From: Malaya genurostris | Taxonomy: Eukaryota > Arthropoda > Insecta > Diptera > Culicidae | DNA length: 64,000 bases | Reading direction: 5' to 3' | NCBI RefSeq assembly: GCF_030247185.1 | Contig: NC_080571.1 | Coordinates: forward strand, 12,803,631 to 12,867,630 | Shown here: piece after piece, positions 46,871 through 57,983 of the stretch | Layout of the letters: every line of letters begins with the position of its first letter | Position numbering within the stretch: the first letter of the stretch is position 1 | The notes under the pieces: model-generated | Database searches by the model: none | What the model saw: the letters and a program-made list of their open reading frames with translations, nothing else | What the model was told of the DNA's origin: nothing | Position numbers and translations under genes: made by a program

Positions 46871-48180
46871 AAATGTAATTAAATTTCACACACATTTATA
46901 TCTTTCAAAGTTGGGTCTTCCATAACAGCATATGGATTTGACAATGATAACGCCATCTGTGGATCAGTCACACGATTCATTGCGTGATGCGTTGTTAAAC
47001 TTACTTTTCAAATATGACAAAACGGTCGTAAATGCAATGTAATATTGTGCTGGATTCGACTTTAGCGATTTTTTAAATGAAATCGACTGTTTACTGTCCG
47101 AACCTTCGACTACTTATTTTGTTCTATGTAAAGGGAAGTATCTTAATCAGAGCTGAAAAATGCATTTTCATAGACTCAAAATATACGAAAATGATGAAAA
47201 ATAAATCTCACTCTCAGTTGTGCTTACAAATTATGGGAACGATGACCAGTCAACGACAAAAGCGGAACAGTAGTTTCGAAGTATCAAAAGTAGTTCTTTC
47301 TTTCATTTACCGCTTCAGTCATTTTCGGTTCTCAGAGGAAATCGTAAACTTTGCAGAATCTATATTCAACCGGAGCTGCGAGAATCAATAATAGCAAAAA
47401 ACGATTTAAAATGTCTTTTACCTGTTGGTTGGTTGGTTGGAATTTGTAGTAGTTTTTGTTTGGTTTCCAAAGAGCTTCGGGGGTGTAATTATTTCGATTT
47501 ATCACATTTTAGACACTCTTTGAAGTCAAACGTCAAAGATTCTCAATATGTCGATGAAAGAATGAGCATTAGAATTCTACTGATTCTCCTTGCAGACGAT
47601 TCTTATTGTCATAGAGGAACGAGTTACTTAACAGAGAAACTCTCTTTTTTGCAATGAGAGACGAAAATGCTTCGTCTCTCTTCGTTTGTTTTGAATGCGA
47701 ATTATTTACGAATGAGACAACAAAAAACGAATATGAGGTTGTTGGATTGGACTCTTTCATCGAGAATGCGTGACAATTTCAATCTCTGATCGTAATGTTC
47801 CTGGTCTGATAAATGCATTCCTCCAAAGATCATTTAAAAAGGTGTATTCTCACTCGCACTCAGTTAACGGAAAAGTTCCGCATAAAGTTATCTTTTAGGT
47901 AAATCTTCGATGCTTTTTATTAGATAAAGTTAAGAAGCTTTCCTGAAAATTGCATTCTGAGAACTTCAAATTTCAAAAAAGAGTGTATTTTTAAGAAAGA
48001 AATAAGAAGATTTTGCTAACCGTTTTTGGTTTTGCATAGTTTTTTTTGATGTGGTACACATTTGTGTTTTCTATGTAGGGCTGCAAATTAGAAATTCAAG
48101 GGTGAATACATGTAGAAATACGCTCAGCTTTTAAACTTTTACAGCTCAGTCAGTTTAGTTTCAATTACACGGATAAAAAT
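46871..48180. other. unassigned segment
   Basis: A 104-codon plus frame (47077-47391) has no known motif. 47.57-47.72 kb is rich in TCTCTC/GAGAGA. No gene is recognised. Confidence 0.3.
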
Positions 48181-48735
48181 CTATTTCCGGAATCACGATT
48201 AAAAATCATGAAATCATGAATCATGTCTATTATGAATAATAAAGCACTATTCACACTAGGCCGTGATGGAACGAGACCGCAACGTGCCGGGATTTATTTG
48301 TGACAGACTAGGGGCTGTCTACCAGATTGTTCACGATATGTCGTGTAATTACCAAAAAATAAACGACGATGCAATGCCGAAACCAACAGAAGATATGTGA
48401 AAGAAGATTGCTAACGATTTTTGTGGAATTTCCCTCTGTGGCTTGGAGCCTTAGATGGAAAGCATGTGACAATTCAAGCATGTGTCGATACAGACATGGG
48501 TACGACATGGTCTAGTGAGAGTTATTCTCATGGAGCTACATTAAACAAATTTGAAGCGTAATCCGGACGGGATCCGCTCCAGTCCCGTTCCGGATACGTC
48601 ACGGTCTAGTGTGAATAGCGCTTAAGTCATAATTTCATGATCAAAACGATTAATATCATGAACAATAACACATCTTTCATGAAAATTTCATGATATCAAT
48701 CATTTTGCTCATGAAATTTCATAAGAAGACATGGT
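48181..48735. repeat. ATCATGAA-rich host element around a Harbinger insertion
   Basis: Both flanks of the Harbinger insert carry many AAATCATGAA/TTTCATGAT phrases, so the insert appears to split one non-coding repeat. Confidence 0.4.
48243..48622 (+). mobile_element. deleted PIF/Harbinger element
   Basis: Inverted ends AGCACTATTCACACTAG and, inverted, AGCGCTATTCACACTAG, flanked by TAA at 48240-48242 and 48623-48625, the typical Harbinger 3-bp target. The 380-bp interior retains one recognisable piece of transposase, WNFPLWLGALDGKHVTIQA at about 48425-48480. It matches the conserved FP-GA(I/L)DG-H block around the first catalytic Asp of Harbinger transposases. Everything else of the gene is gone. 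Confidence 0.82.
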
Positions 48736-48832
48736 TCAGAAGTTTTCTGACCCTATGTGCGAAGTTGGGAATCGAACCCAGGTGGGCAGCGTGAAAGGCA
48801 TCGACTTACCCATCACGCTATACTCGTTCCCC
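48736..48832 (-). repeat. tRNA-derived SINE, truncated
   Basis: The minus strand begins GGGGAACGAGTATAGCGTGA, with an A-box-like GCGTGATGGGTAAGTCG and a B box GGGTTCGATTCCC. The 3' tail present in the other two copies is missing. Confidence 0.75.
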
Positions 48833-48988
48833 AAAAAAGTGTATACTGATTTTTAAATTTTCTAGTTATTAACACTATAATGTGAATCGGATGAAAAATC
48901 CAAATGGATAAGCAGAACGAAAAAAATCCATATGGGAAGCAAAATTCATTTTTTATTCTCGATTGGACACAATAACCACTATCGTGAG
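48833..48988. other. short unassigned spacer
   Basis: Nothing recognised. Confidence 0.3.
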
Positions 48989-49535
48989 GAAAAAAACCTG
49001 TTTTAATCCACCTAGTGGTATAATGATGCCTCTCTCATATCAATCATACTATCATATATAATACTGTGGTATTCTTCAAAATTATTTTTCTTAGATTCTT
49101 AAAAGAATAACCGAAATAGATTTGTTTGACCGTCTACTGATAAAAACTATCAATTGGAAAAGATTTGAGGTCGATTTAGAAAACTTTTTACGGTTTTTCG
49201 ATCTGTTCAGTGATGGTATAAAATTTTTAACACACTTTTCCCTATCTTTCCGGATCCGAAAGTCGGATCCTGATGAAATTCAGGAATTACGTATGGGACC
49301 ACGAGACCTTTTATTTGAATCTAAGTTTTGAAAATCGGTACAGCCATCTCCGAGAAAAGTTAGTGCAAAAAACGTTACATACACACATACGCACATACAC
49401 ACACATACACACACAGACATTTTGCGTACTCGACGAACTGAGTCGAATGGTATATGACACTCGGCCCTCCAGGCCTTGGTTCAAAAGTCGGTTTTCACAG
49501 TGATTGCATAACCTTTCTATATGAGAAAGGCAAAA
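48989..49535 (+). repeat. dispersed repeat family A, complete copy (MITE-like)
   Basis: Reference copy of about 547 bp. It has a head AAACCTGTTTTAATCCACC, then TGCCTCTCTCATAT. The body follows with AAGTCGGATCC, GGTACAGCCATCTCCGAG and a (CA)n core (49380-49420). Next is CTCGACGAACTGAGTCG, then GACACTCGGCCCTCCAGGCC and the end CTTTCTATATGAGAAAGGC. The GCCTYTCTCATAT near the head and ATATGAGAAAGGC at the end form an inverted pair. No coding. Confidence 0.8.
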
Positions 49536-49608
49536 ACACAAAAAATATTACCACAATTCATCCTAAAACAAGTATCATATTATCTTCATGAATATTAAGA
49601 TAATATCT

Positions 49609-49764
49609 CGGGGGACGGGTGTAGCGTGTTGGGTAAGTCGATGCCTTTCACGCAGCCCGCCTGGGTTCGATTTCCAACCCCCCGCACATAGGGTAGATTT
49701 TTTTTCTGGCTCGAAGAGGCGAATGGTCTTCAGGCTAAAACCTCTACAACCGAAACAAAAAAAA
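49609..49764 (+). repeat. tRNA-derived SINE, complete copy with target duplication
   Basis: A 156-bp element with an A-box-like GCGTGTTGGGTAAGTCG, B box GGGTTCGATTTCC and a tail ending ACCTCTACAACCG then AAAC and A-run. It is flanked by the 12-bp duplication AAGATAATATCT at 49597-49608 and 49765-49776, proving retroposition. It resembles tRNA-related SINEs of mosquitoes (Feilai class), but I cannot confirm the family name. Confidence 0.88.
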
Positions 49765-49776
49765 AAGATAATATCT

Positions 49777-50330
49777 AAACTAGTATTTTATAATGTCAAA
49801 ACACAGAAAATTGTTGAAGAAAGAGTGTTCATTTTGCAGTGTCTCATTCCGTATCCGAAAATTTACATCAAAACTCAGCTAAGCAGCATTTTGTGATTAC
49901 TACTGCTTGTTCAATTTTTCCGACGCAGAAAAAGCGTATCAATTTCTATTAACTCCTTATATGGTACCAGATGCACAAGGATTCGAAATAGCTAAATAAG
50001 CTAAACTTCCAGAGACCGGTGGTCGTATATCAAATCGCCTAAAAGTATGCAGTTTCATTTTCGTCTCACGAAATCTATTTAAATTTCCACGATAAAACCT
50101 TTCTCAGTTGAGTCGTACAAAAACTGTAACAAATTTAGATATAATACTGTTGTTTATATATCAACGTTTGGAACAATTTTGTTATCACCAAGACCAAATT
50201 AAATTATATTTTCTGTTATTTTAACTATAACGAGGCCACGACTATGACTAATTTAGTTAGAAAAAAATTTCAAACCGCGAAACAATCTCAGATACAATTT
50301 TGTTCTCTCTTGTTGATCAGGAAGTGAAGA
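49777..50330. other. AT-rich segment, nothing recognised
   Basis: No repeat or coding similarity was seen. Confidence 0.3.
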
Positions 50331-50332
50331 AA

Positions 50333-50420
50333 AAACCTGTTTTAATCCACCGAGTAGTGTAATAAAGACTTTCTCATTAACATTTCATTAGAAATCGATG
50401 CAAGTTCCGATGGAATTTTT
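50333..50420 (+). repeat. family A head fragment
   Basis: ACCTGTTTTAATCCACCGAG, then AATAAAGACTTTCTCATTAA; it breaks off before the body. Confidence 0.65.
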
Positions 50421-50829
50421 GACAATCTATTCCCAGTGCCGGTACCCGGAGATCGTCTTAGTCATACAAATTTTTTGCCGTCATCAAGTAACTAGACTTA
50501 CAAGTTTAAATAGTTATAAAATCTACTTTGAAAATAACGTACATATCTGTGTCGTAGATTTTGTAATTATTAGACATTTTGACCAACATATAAGTTCAGC
50601 GAAAGAAAAACTATTGCTTGGATTAAAGCCAATTTAATTCAACGAAAATCAAACCAACCAAAAACCTGTGCTCCTGTTACTGAAGAAATTCAAGTGAAAT
50701 GAGTATTGAAACTTTTCAAGCAGCACAGTGAAACCTGCATTGTAATTTGATTTTTATTTCTGTTATTATTATCAATGTAATCACAGCCGAATGAATTCGG
50801 TTGTGTTTTGCAATCGTTGCAAGTTTTCG
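50421..50829. other. AT-rich segment, nothing recognised
   Basis: A 79-codon frame (50398-50637) has no known motif. Confidence 0.3.
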
Positions 50830-51640
50830 TTATCCCGTATCGTACAGGAGAACGAAAACGAACAAAGCACGCTGAGTGCTTCGTTCGCAAAGGCGGTTGT
50901 GTTTCCTTCTTTCGTACCGGTTTTGCGTCGTCTTTTTGTATGACGGTTTGATAGTTTTGACACTCATCGTTCTATAATTTCGAAACCGGAAGTCAAATCT
51001 GGTTGAAATTGCACACTGAGAGCTATAATTTTAAACAAGATATGTGAAAATCGGTCGTTACGTTAGCTTTTATTCTCTATTATCGATGTCGAGGACCGAG
51101 GACTAGTAGTCTTAAAGTAATTTTATATATCCACTAATTAACAAGGTCGGCCAACTATATGAATTTACCAGTAAGTTAAAAAAATCGCACCTCATTCTGC
51201 TCTCCCTTGTGAAAAATATACTTAAGAAAATGAAATTTTTTCACTTATCGCGTTGTAATACCGAAACCGGAAGTCAGATCTGAATCAACAATTTGGGGAC
51301 TTTTTAAAAACTTTTAGGACCTTTAATTTGCATCTTAGTTTGTGAAAATCGGTTCAGAAAAAATCCGTGAAAATTGAGTGCGCATTTTGTCATAGATTTG
51401 CACACATTGCCTTGTAATTCCGGAAACCGGAAGTCGGATCGGGATAACATTCACTTTTCATTAAATTTTGAGTTTGTTGAGTGACATTATTCGTCTCTTA
51501 CGCATAGACATACATATATACACACACAGATATTTTATGATCTAGACTTAATGAGTCCAATGATATATGACACTCGGAAATCCTGGCCTCGTCTGTAAAG
51601 TCGGATTTCACAGCTATTGCGTAGCTTTTCAAAAAGTAGT
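50830..51640 (-). repeat. dispersed repeat family B, uninterrupted copy
   Basis: Inverted relative to 10970-12790. It has AGCACGCTGAGTGC, CCGGAAGTCAAATC, GACTAGTAGTCTTA at 51101 (the intact insertion target of the Jockey-like element), ATATATCCACTAATT, CCGGAAACCGGAAGTCGG, a short CA core near 51515, and a family A-like end (ATGATATATGACACTCGG). Confidence 0.72.
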
Positions 51641-53712
51641 CAAATCATAGGTACTTTTCATTTGCTGTATACAATACAGTTACTGGTATTATAATGAAAA
51701 TTGATATAACTTGCCCTGAAAAAACGGTAACGAAAAACTTCTATGAAATTTCACTGAAAATCACGACCAAAAGTTCTGCGAAGTAGTTAATCTTTCTTGT
51801 CGGTGGAGAAAGCCCTCGATATGAGATTCTCACCAACCTGCCATAAGTGATTTCAGTGAAGGTACGAGTGCCGGGAGTAATTATCTTCGGGCACGCAACT
51901 GCAACTGCACTGAAAATTAATCTTCACCAGCCGGAAGGTGATTAGGTCTACTTTGAGTAGGCACAATTGCAATTGGTTTCTGAGTGAGATAGCGCATTTC
52001 TAAATACGGCATTCCAATTTCCACTAATCAACAAAGAAATGAAGGCACTTCTACGCTGGAAGCAACTCTAGAACAAAAACCTTGTACTTTTTCCTAATGA
52101 CTTTCGCCATAAACATGAAGTGCATTTACCTAGCCAGAGTAGTTTTTACCTTCCCCGTTGCAGTCGGGCCTGGTTCATATATTAATAAAAATCCCTGGTT
52201 TAATTACTGGCAGTCATAAAAAACACAACCGAACACGCGAGAAATAAAATGCAAATTATTTCATTTCACGGTTGGTCACTTCAAATATTTCATTCGGGGG
52301 GCTAACCCTAAGCTGTCTGACCTTGGACCTACTGCGACTCGCGGGAGTAGGGAACTTCAATTGGCTGATCGCAGTGCGCTGTGAAATATGAGAAATGACT
52401 AATCACTTTAATTGTGGACCGGACCAAGTCTGGAAAGGTCTTCTCGTCTGCTGGAGGCCCGTTAGCGGCATCTGTCGCCTGTTGTCCAGCCCGGTCTCGT
52501 GTGTTGACTCGAATAGCGACCACGAACGGGTGATGATGATAAACTTAATTGACATACATCTCTCACCCTCATCATACTGTCATACTGGCAAGCCGTCATC
52601 CCTCGCTCGAACGCACCCGGGACCGATTATTCTCTGTTGTCATTTAATTAAAAGGCTAACCGACTGGACTCGTTAGGCGACCGGACAGCAAAAAAAAATG
52701 CAAAACAACTGTTGGGCACTTGGGTCACAATATCGATCGCCTCCCGGCATTGTCGATTCTAGCCGAGAATGAATCTTTTCAATAGAATTAATTACTATCG
52801 AGAGCACCCTGAAATCAATAAACAACTCGATGTTTTGTTTGTTTGTTTCGTTTCATTTTATGCTAGTAATGAATTTAAATTTTCCTAAATCAGAAATTGC
52901 GTATTCAGCTTCAGCATAAATCCATGGCAAATTAAATTTCATTTGCTCTAGTTACTATGCTTCCGACGTTGCTCACGCACAGTGAAAACCCCGGCGGCCA
53001 CCGCAATTTCTCTACTGCTGCTCTCCATCACCTGATTTTATGTGCGCGCCTGTTTTATATGCACTCGACGCCTACTACGTTCTCCCGCGAGGACACGACC
53101 CGCGAGGGAGGGGTTCCCGCCACCGCGTTGACGGTGCTTCTAAATTCATTCCAAATTCAGCACCGTATCCCCTAACTACCGTTCCGCAAATAAACTCGCG
53201 AACATGCTGTTTGGCTAAGCGAGCTGTGCTCCCAGGGACTGCTTCGGGGTTCGGCAGATGTGTCCGCGTTCCCGAAGGGGAGGGAGGCCAGAGGGCGCTC
53301 GAAGTGAAAAAAACAGGACCTTCGAGAGACTGTTTATGTGACCCGGCGAAACCGATTGGCTCTGCATACCGAGTTCAGTTTTGCGTAGGAAGTGAACAAG
53401 TATAGTATCCTAGAAAGGCGAAAATCATACGGCAGAATTCACTGCCCGAAGAGTTCAGCTGGAAGCAGGCGTTGGATGTTTTTATTCAGTAGTTTGGTTT
53501 AAAAAAAATGTTTCGTACTCAAAGGGCATTTCGTACTTCTTTCGTCAACGAATCGGCAGTGCATTACAGTGCAAATTAAACAGTGCTGAAGCTTGAGTCA
53601 TTCAATATCTGGACACATTGTTTGTTTTGCTGTACGCTCCAAGTTTTCGAATCTGAAAGCATTTCGCTTTAAAATGTGTTTTCTATTCTTTCTTTATACA
53701 ACAAGTTCTAAG
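51641..53712. other. GC-richer unique segment
   Basis: 52.3-53.5 kb is clearly GC-richer than neighbouring DNA and free of recognised repeats. A 121-codon plus frame (53040-53405) and a 93-codon frame (52395-52676) have no known motif. Candidate for host UTR, exon or regulatory DNA. Confidence 0.35.
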
Positions 53713-54290
53713 AAGTGGTAGTCCAAATAGGGAAATGAGGGAGACAAAAATGTTTTCTCTATTAAATATTATTTTCGGGAGGTCTGTGTCTTCACAAAGG
53801 TTTTTCTGTAATAGATAGGCGATTCTTTTGATGTGTAAGGTAATTAGAGTGGTCAATTTTGGATTGAAATCCTGAATCTAATTATCTTAATTCAATTTGA
53901 AAAATATTTCATTTCACAGCAAAGTTTTAGGAAGTTTTGTTTTGAGAAACTTTTGAAGAAAATGTCACTTACTTAGCTCTTCATTTGATCGAGGTACGTC
54001 AATTTTTTGGAGCAAAAATTAAGTGGTTCTGTTATTTTGATTTAAACTTTTTTGTCGTGAATACGACTTACTTTACTATGAGGAGCCTTTTCAAAATTTA
54101 CCCTCTGAGAGAGTGATAAGTTTTTGATCGTGAATATCTCTTGTTGTATCTAACGAATCAACATAATTTTTGTTATATGCCATCGGAAATATGACCACAA
54201 TTTCATGATAAAATATTCAGTTGTGTGACATAATCTCAAATAATTCAAAATTAAACTTTTCTGAAATGTTTTTTGTATAAACGAGTATCA
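53713..54290 (+). mobile_element. Transib-like element, degenerate relative
   Basis: The start (GTGGTAGTCCAAATAGGG) and following phrases (GTGTCTTCACAAAG, CTTTTGATG, GTGGTCAATTTTGGATTG, ATTTGATCGAGGTACG) parallel the element at 24524-25485. The right inverted end is not visible. Confidence 0.55.
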
Positions 54291-54536
54291 AAGAGGATAA
54301 TTCATAAGGCGCGTTTGCCTTTCTCGTATTTTTAAAGCTCATAGCTCAGTGATCTGTGAAAGGATTTATATAATCTAACTACCAATAGAATCGAAATTTT
54401 TCAACTTAAGCGTGTATAAAAAAAGCATTGAAGTATTTCAATAGTACACTATTGAAAAACCTGTCTCATTCGACCCATGTCAACATCAGCCAATCAGAAC
54501 GCGTTCTGAGGAAGAGAACGAAATATCTGCTGCTGT
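54291..54536. other. unassigned spacer
   Basis: Contains a sequence resembling the family A terminal GCCTTTCTCGTAT at about 54319. Otherwise unrecognised. Confidence 0.3.
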
Positions 54537-55255
54537 ACAACAAATCGTTCGAGAAAAATGCTCCGAACAGTGCTTAATATCGTAGTGAGTTCCACAATTT
54601 GATCCTTCTGAAAGGTGGGAATGAATCCCGTACAGCATCCTGATAGTTTCTTTCAATGAAATGCAAATCCAAAATTAAATAATCGACATTAAAATTCTGT
54701 ATGTGGCTATTTTTATAGCCATTAGGACCGCCCATTATTGAAAAAGCTACAAACGAAATCACGTAAAAAGAAATCTCTTAACAAAAATTGGATCAGTTTG
54801 GATTCTATCGCCACTGCGAGCAGATGTATTGTGTGTCGTTTGCAAAGCTAGTTTCGCTTCCAACAAGAGCGATTACGTCACAGCTGCCAGTTGTTTGCAT
54901 TTGCGAAAAAACAACGAAAAGAGGACAACGGTGGAGAACATCACACAAAATCAGCCGTTCTAATGGCTCTAAGAGTTTTCTGAAGAACTATTAGGATCAT
55001 CTTCGCAATTCGAAGGTAAATATCCTCAGTTCAGTTCAAATCTAGAACTGTTTGATTAGATTTGTGAACTTTTCGCTGTGTGAAGTAATCGTAATCGAGA
55101 TCAAGTGAAGCCTTCTTAGTTTTTGCGAAAAATGTGGAAAAGGGGAATGCTTGCATAATTCATACAACTAATTGATATTCGGAAGTGTTAAGGAACATGT
55201 CAGTTGTTTTCGTATTCACGACATCCAGTTATGTCTCTGACATCACCCACCCGCC
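54537..55255 (+). repeat. repeat family C, uninterrupted b-a copy
   Basis: CGTTCGAGAAAAATGCTCCG, TTAATATCGTAG, GATCCTTCTGAAAGG and AGAGGACAACGGTGGAGAACA follow the order of 24.21-24.52 plus 25.49 kb without the Transib-like insert. Segment a follows (CAAATCTAGAACTG). The end GGTTATG variant (CAGTTATGTCTCTGACATC) is at 55228. Confidence 0.72.
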
Positions 55256-55675
55256 TTTTTCTGATTTCTTGAGAGGCAAGGGCCCCTCGCCGTCTTCCCC
55301 TCTGGGTACGTGTCTGTAACATTTAAAATAGAAACCTTCGAATCTTGTCAATTAACATTTCAATTTACTGAATTCTCTCGTATCAATAAAAGAACTATTA
55401 ATTTCTTCATAGATAAAATAGAACAATTAATTCACATCCAAGTTTTACTGAGCAGATGATACATGACAAAGTTTTAGTTACGGGAATAAAAGTTCCTGCA
55501 TTAATATTAATGCTCATTTTCCTTCAAATTTTGATACAAGTTTTCGTTTCAATAAGATATGTCGTGTGTCAGTGTGTTTCATATCGTTGTAGGATCATTT
55601 CTAATCATTTCATAATATTGACTTTCGCATTAGATTTTGTAAATATTAAACTCTTCAATATGTGAAAACTTGGAT
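55256..55675. other. AT-rich segment, nothing recognised
   Basis: No repeat or coding similarity was seen. Confidence 0.3.
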
Positions 55676-56850
55676 ACCAAAACTCTTATAACGCTCAATA
55701 GCACTTATAACTTACGAAAAGTATTACATATAACGTTTCATAACACACAAAACTTACCAAAGAGTAACGGATGTAACGCCTCGTAATGCTTGTACCTTTT
55801 CAAAATATAACACATGTAACGTTTTGTAACACCTGAAGCTTCCAAAAAAGTGTCGCATGTAACGATTTGTAACACCTATAACTTACAAAAAAAACGCATG
55901 TTACACTTCGTAACGCCAAACACTTATACAGAGTAACACATGTCACGTTTCGTAACGCCTGTAACTTACGAAAAGTTACACTTCGTAACGTCTGTAGCTT
56001 ACAAACGGGTAACGCTTTGTAACACCTTAAAATTACTAAAAAGTAACGCATGTAACGCTTGTAGCTTACAAACAAATAACGCTCCCTAAAGTAACGCATG
56101 TAACGCTTGTAACTTACAAATGAGTAACGCTTGTAACGCTTCGTAACGCCCATAACTCACAAAAAAGTAATGCATGTAACGCTTCGCTACGCCTTTAACT
56201 TACAAAAAAATAACGCTACGTAACGCTTCAAGACAGTAACATTTGTAACGCTTTGTAACGTCTGTGATTTATTAAAATGTAACACATGTAATACTTCGTA
56301 ACGCCTATAACTCACAAAAAAGTAATGAATGTAACGCGTCGTAACGCCCATAACTCACAAAAAGTAACGCATGCAACGTTTTTTTTTAACTTACAAAAAA
56401 GTATCACTACGTAACACTCCGTAACGCCTATAATTTACAAAAAAGTAATGGATATAACGCTTCGCAACGCCTGTGACTCACAAAATCTTAATACATGTTA
56501 CGCTTCGTAATGCCTATAACTTATTAAAAAGTAACAAGTGTAGCGCTTCGTAACGCCTATAACTCACAAAAAAAGTAACACATGTAACGCTTCGTAGCGC
56601 CTATAGATTACAAAAAAGTAACGCAATTAATGCTTCGTAACACCTGTAACTTACAAAATAGTAACGCTTCTTAACTCGTCCACCGCAAGATTCTAAATCT
56701 TATAACGGTTTTTAACATTCATAATTTCCACAAAGTAACTCCTCATATGATTTGTAACCCTCAATTTAAGAAAATTATCGCACGAAACGCTTTCAAGCTT
56801 CTTTAACTTAACGTAACGCTTCCCATCTCACAATAATATCGAGTGAAACG
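55676..56850. repeat. 43-bp minisatellite array
   Basis: Roughly 25 imperfect copies of a unit near AACTTACAAAAAAGTAACG / CATGTAACGCTTCG / TAACGCCTAT, about 43 bp long. Within each unit GTAACGC occurs three times at 9-10-bp steps, a nested short period. Units at the edges (after 56650) are more decayed. Open frames across the array are by-products of the repeat. Confidence 0.92.
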
Positions 56851-56880
56851 CTTCGCCAAATGGAACATTTTCTTCATATT

Positions 56881-57020
56881 GGGGACGGGTATTGCGTGAT
56901 GGGTAAGTCGATGCCTTTCACGCAACCTATCTGGATGCGATTCCCAACCCCGCAGTGTCTAACCCGAAGAGACGAATGACCTTAAGGTTAAAACCTCTAA
57001 CATCGGAACAAAAAAAAAAG
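56881..57020 (+). repeat. tRNA-derived SINE, full-length copy
   Basis: GGGGACGGGTATTGCGTGAT, GGGTAAGTCGATGCC, a decayed B box (GGATGCGATTCCC), and the same tail as the 49.6-kb copy (GTTAAAACCTCTAACATCGG then A-run). The flanks TTCTTCAT and TTCTCCAT may be a worn target duplication. Confidence 0.82.
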
Positions 57021-57435
57021 TTCTCCATCATACCTTTACTCAGACGTAGACTCAGATAGGCGTTTTGTTCGTTTGGTTCACTCATTTCGAGATCGTTCTG
57101 TTGTTCATTGTTGTACTTGGTTTCTTCCGTCCCGAACGAAAGCGGTTTTGTTTTATCGACTGACTTGGATGAGATGTGAAAGCGAACTGTATATTGATTG
57201 TTCTTTCGATTCCAATAAAGATTTCATCCATTTTTTCATTTTGCTGTGTTTTTTTTTTTTTTGAAAATTTAATCTCATACCTTTTTGAAAAATACCCTTT
57301 ATTTTGCCAAACTTCGGCAAAAGAACGCACTTTACCGACATATCAGCATATGTCTTAAACGAATTTCGGAAAAGAGCATGTGAGCTACTGGACAATCTGT
57401 AAAATGTTGTGCCGCCGATTTAAGCTCGAGAAACG
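57021..57435. other. unassigned segment
   Basis: Short overlapping frames with poly-T; nothing recognised. Confidence 0.3.
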
Positions 57436-57437
57436 GT

Positions 57438-57518
57438 TTGAAGCGTGTGGGATTACAGGTCCTTTTATTTGTATCTAAGTTTGTTAAAATCATTCGATCC
57501 GCCTCTGAGAAAATTAAC
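57438..57518 (+). repeat. dispersed repeat fragment shared with the right end of the window
   Basis: TTTATTTGTATCTAAGTTTG, AAAATC-TTCGATCCGCCTCTG and AGAAAATTAA match, in inverted sense, 63640-63700. Confidence 0.7.
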
Positions 57519-57975
57519 AACGTCCTGTATAGATTCCAGTATGAGTTTAGATCGGGATGTAGCACCATCACAGCTATTACCGAACTGGTGAATTGTCTTG
57601 TTGGTGAGATTGATTCGTAAAAAGGTTGTTGGTGCGTTGTTCTTAGATCTTAGAAAAGCGTTTGATACACTGGACCATAAGATTCTGTTACAGAAGCTAG
57701 ATCGATTTGGGATCAGGGGGGTTGCTAACGACATTGTTAAAAGTTATCTGTCGAACAGGAACAGTTTGTATCTCTAGGCAACGCACGTAGCTCCTACCGT
57801 TCGAATCAATGTGGGGGTACCCCAAGGCAGCAACATTGGATCGTTACTATTTTTACTTTTTATCAACGATATTGAAAATTTGAAAGGTATACCAAGGCTT
57901 TTTGCTGACGATACTGCGCTTTTTTATCCATGTGATGACATACATTGGCCTGTATTTATTCTCACATTCAATATC
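57519..57975 (+). pseudogene. non-LTR reverse transcriptase fragment
   Basis: Translation pieces give QYEFRSGCSTITAITELVN, then after a frameshift VVGALFLDLRKAFDTLDHK (the first catalytic Asp block), ILLQKLDRFGIRGVAND and a stop. Next come VGVPQGSNIGSLLFLLFIND and LFADDTALFYPC with an intact ADD. The order is RT fingers through palm of a CR1/Jockey-like element. It is interrupted at 57984 by a TTTCGGCGAAA element, beyond which little more of this RT is visible. Not obviously the same element as the RNase H-bearing one at 58945. Confidence 0.82.
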
Positions 57976-57983
57976 TTATAATT

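Noticed and set aside
49609..49764. tRNA gene suggested by A and B boxes
   Set aside because: No cloverleaf or anticodon arm of normal length is evident, a poly(A) tail and target duplication are present, and three copies exist; it is a SINE.
55800..56153. 117-codon minus frame of repeated SYKRYMRY/LRSVTCV peptides
   Set aside because: It is the translation of the 43-bp minisatellite; the unit is not a multiple of three and peptides drift between frames.
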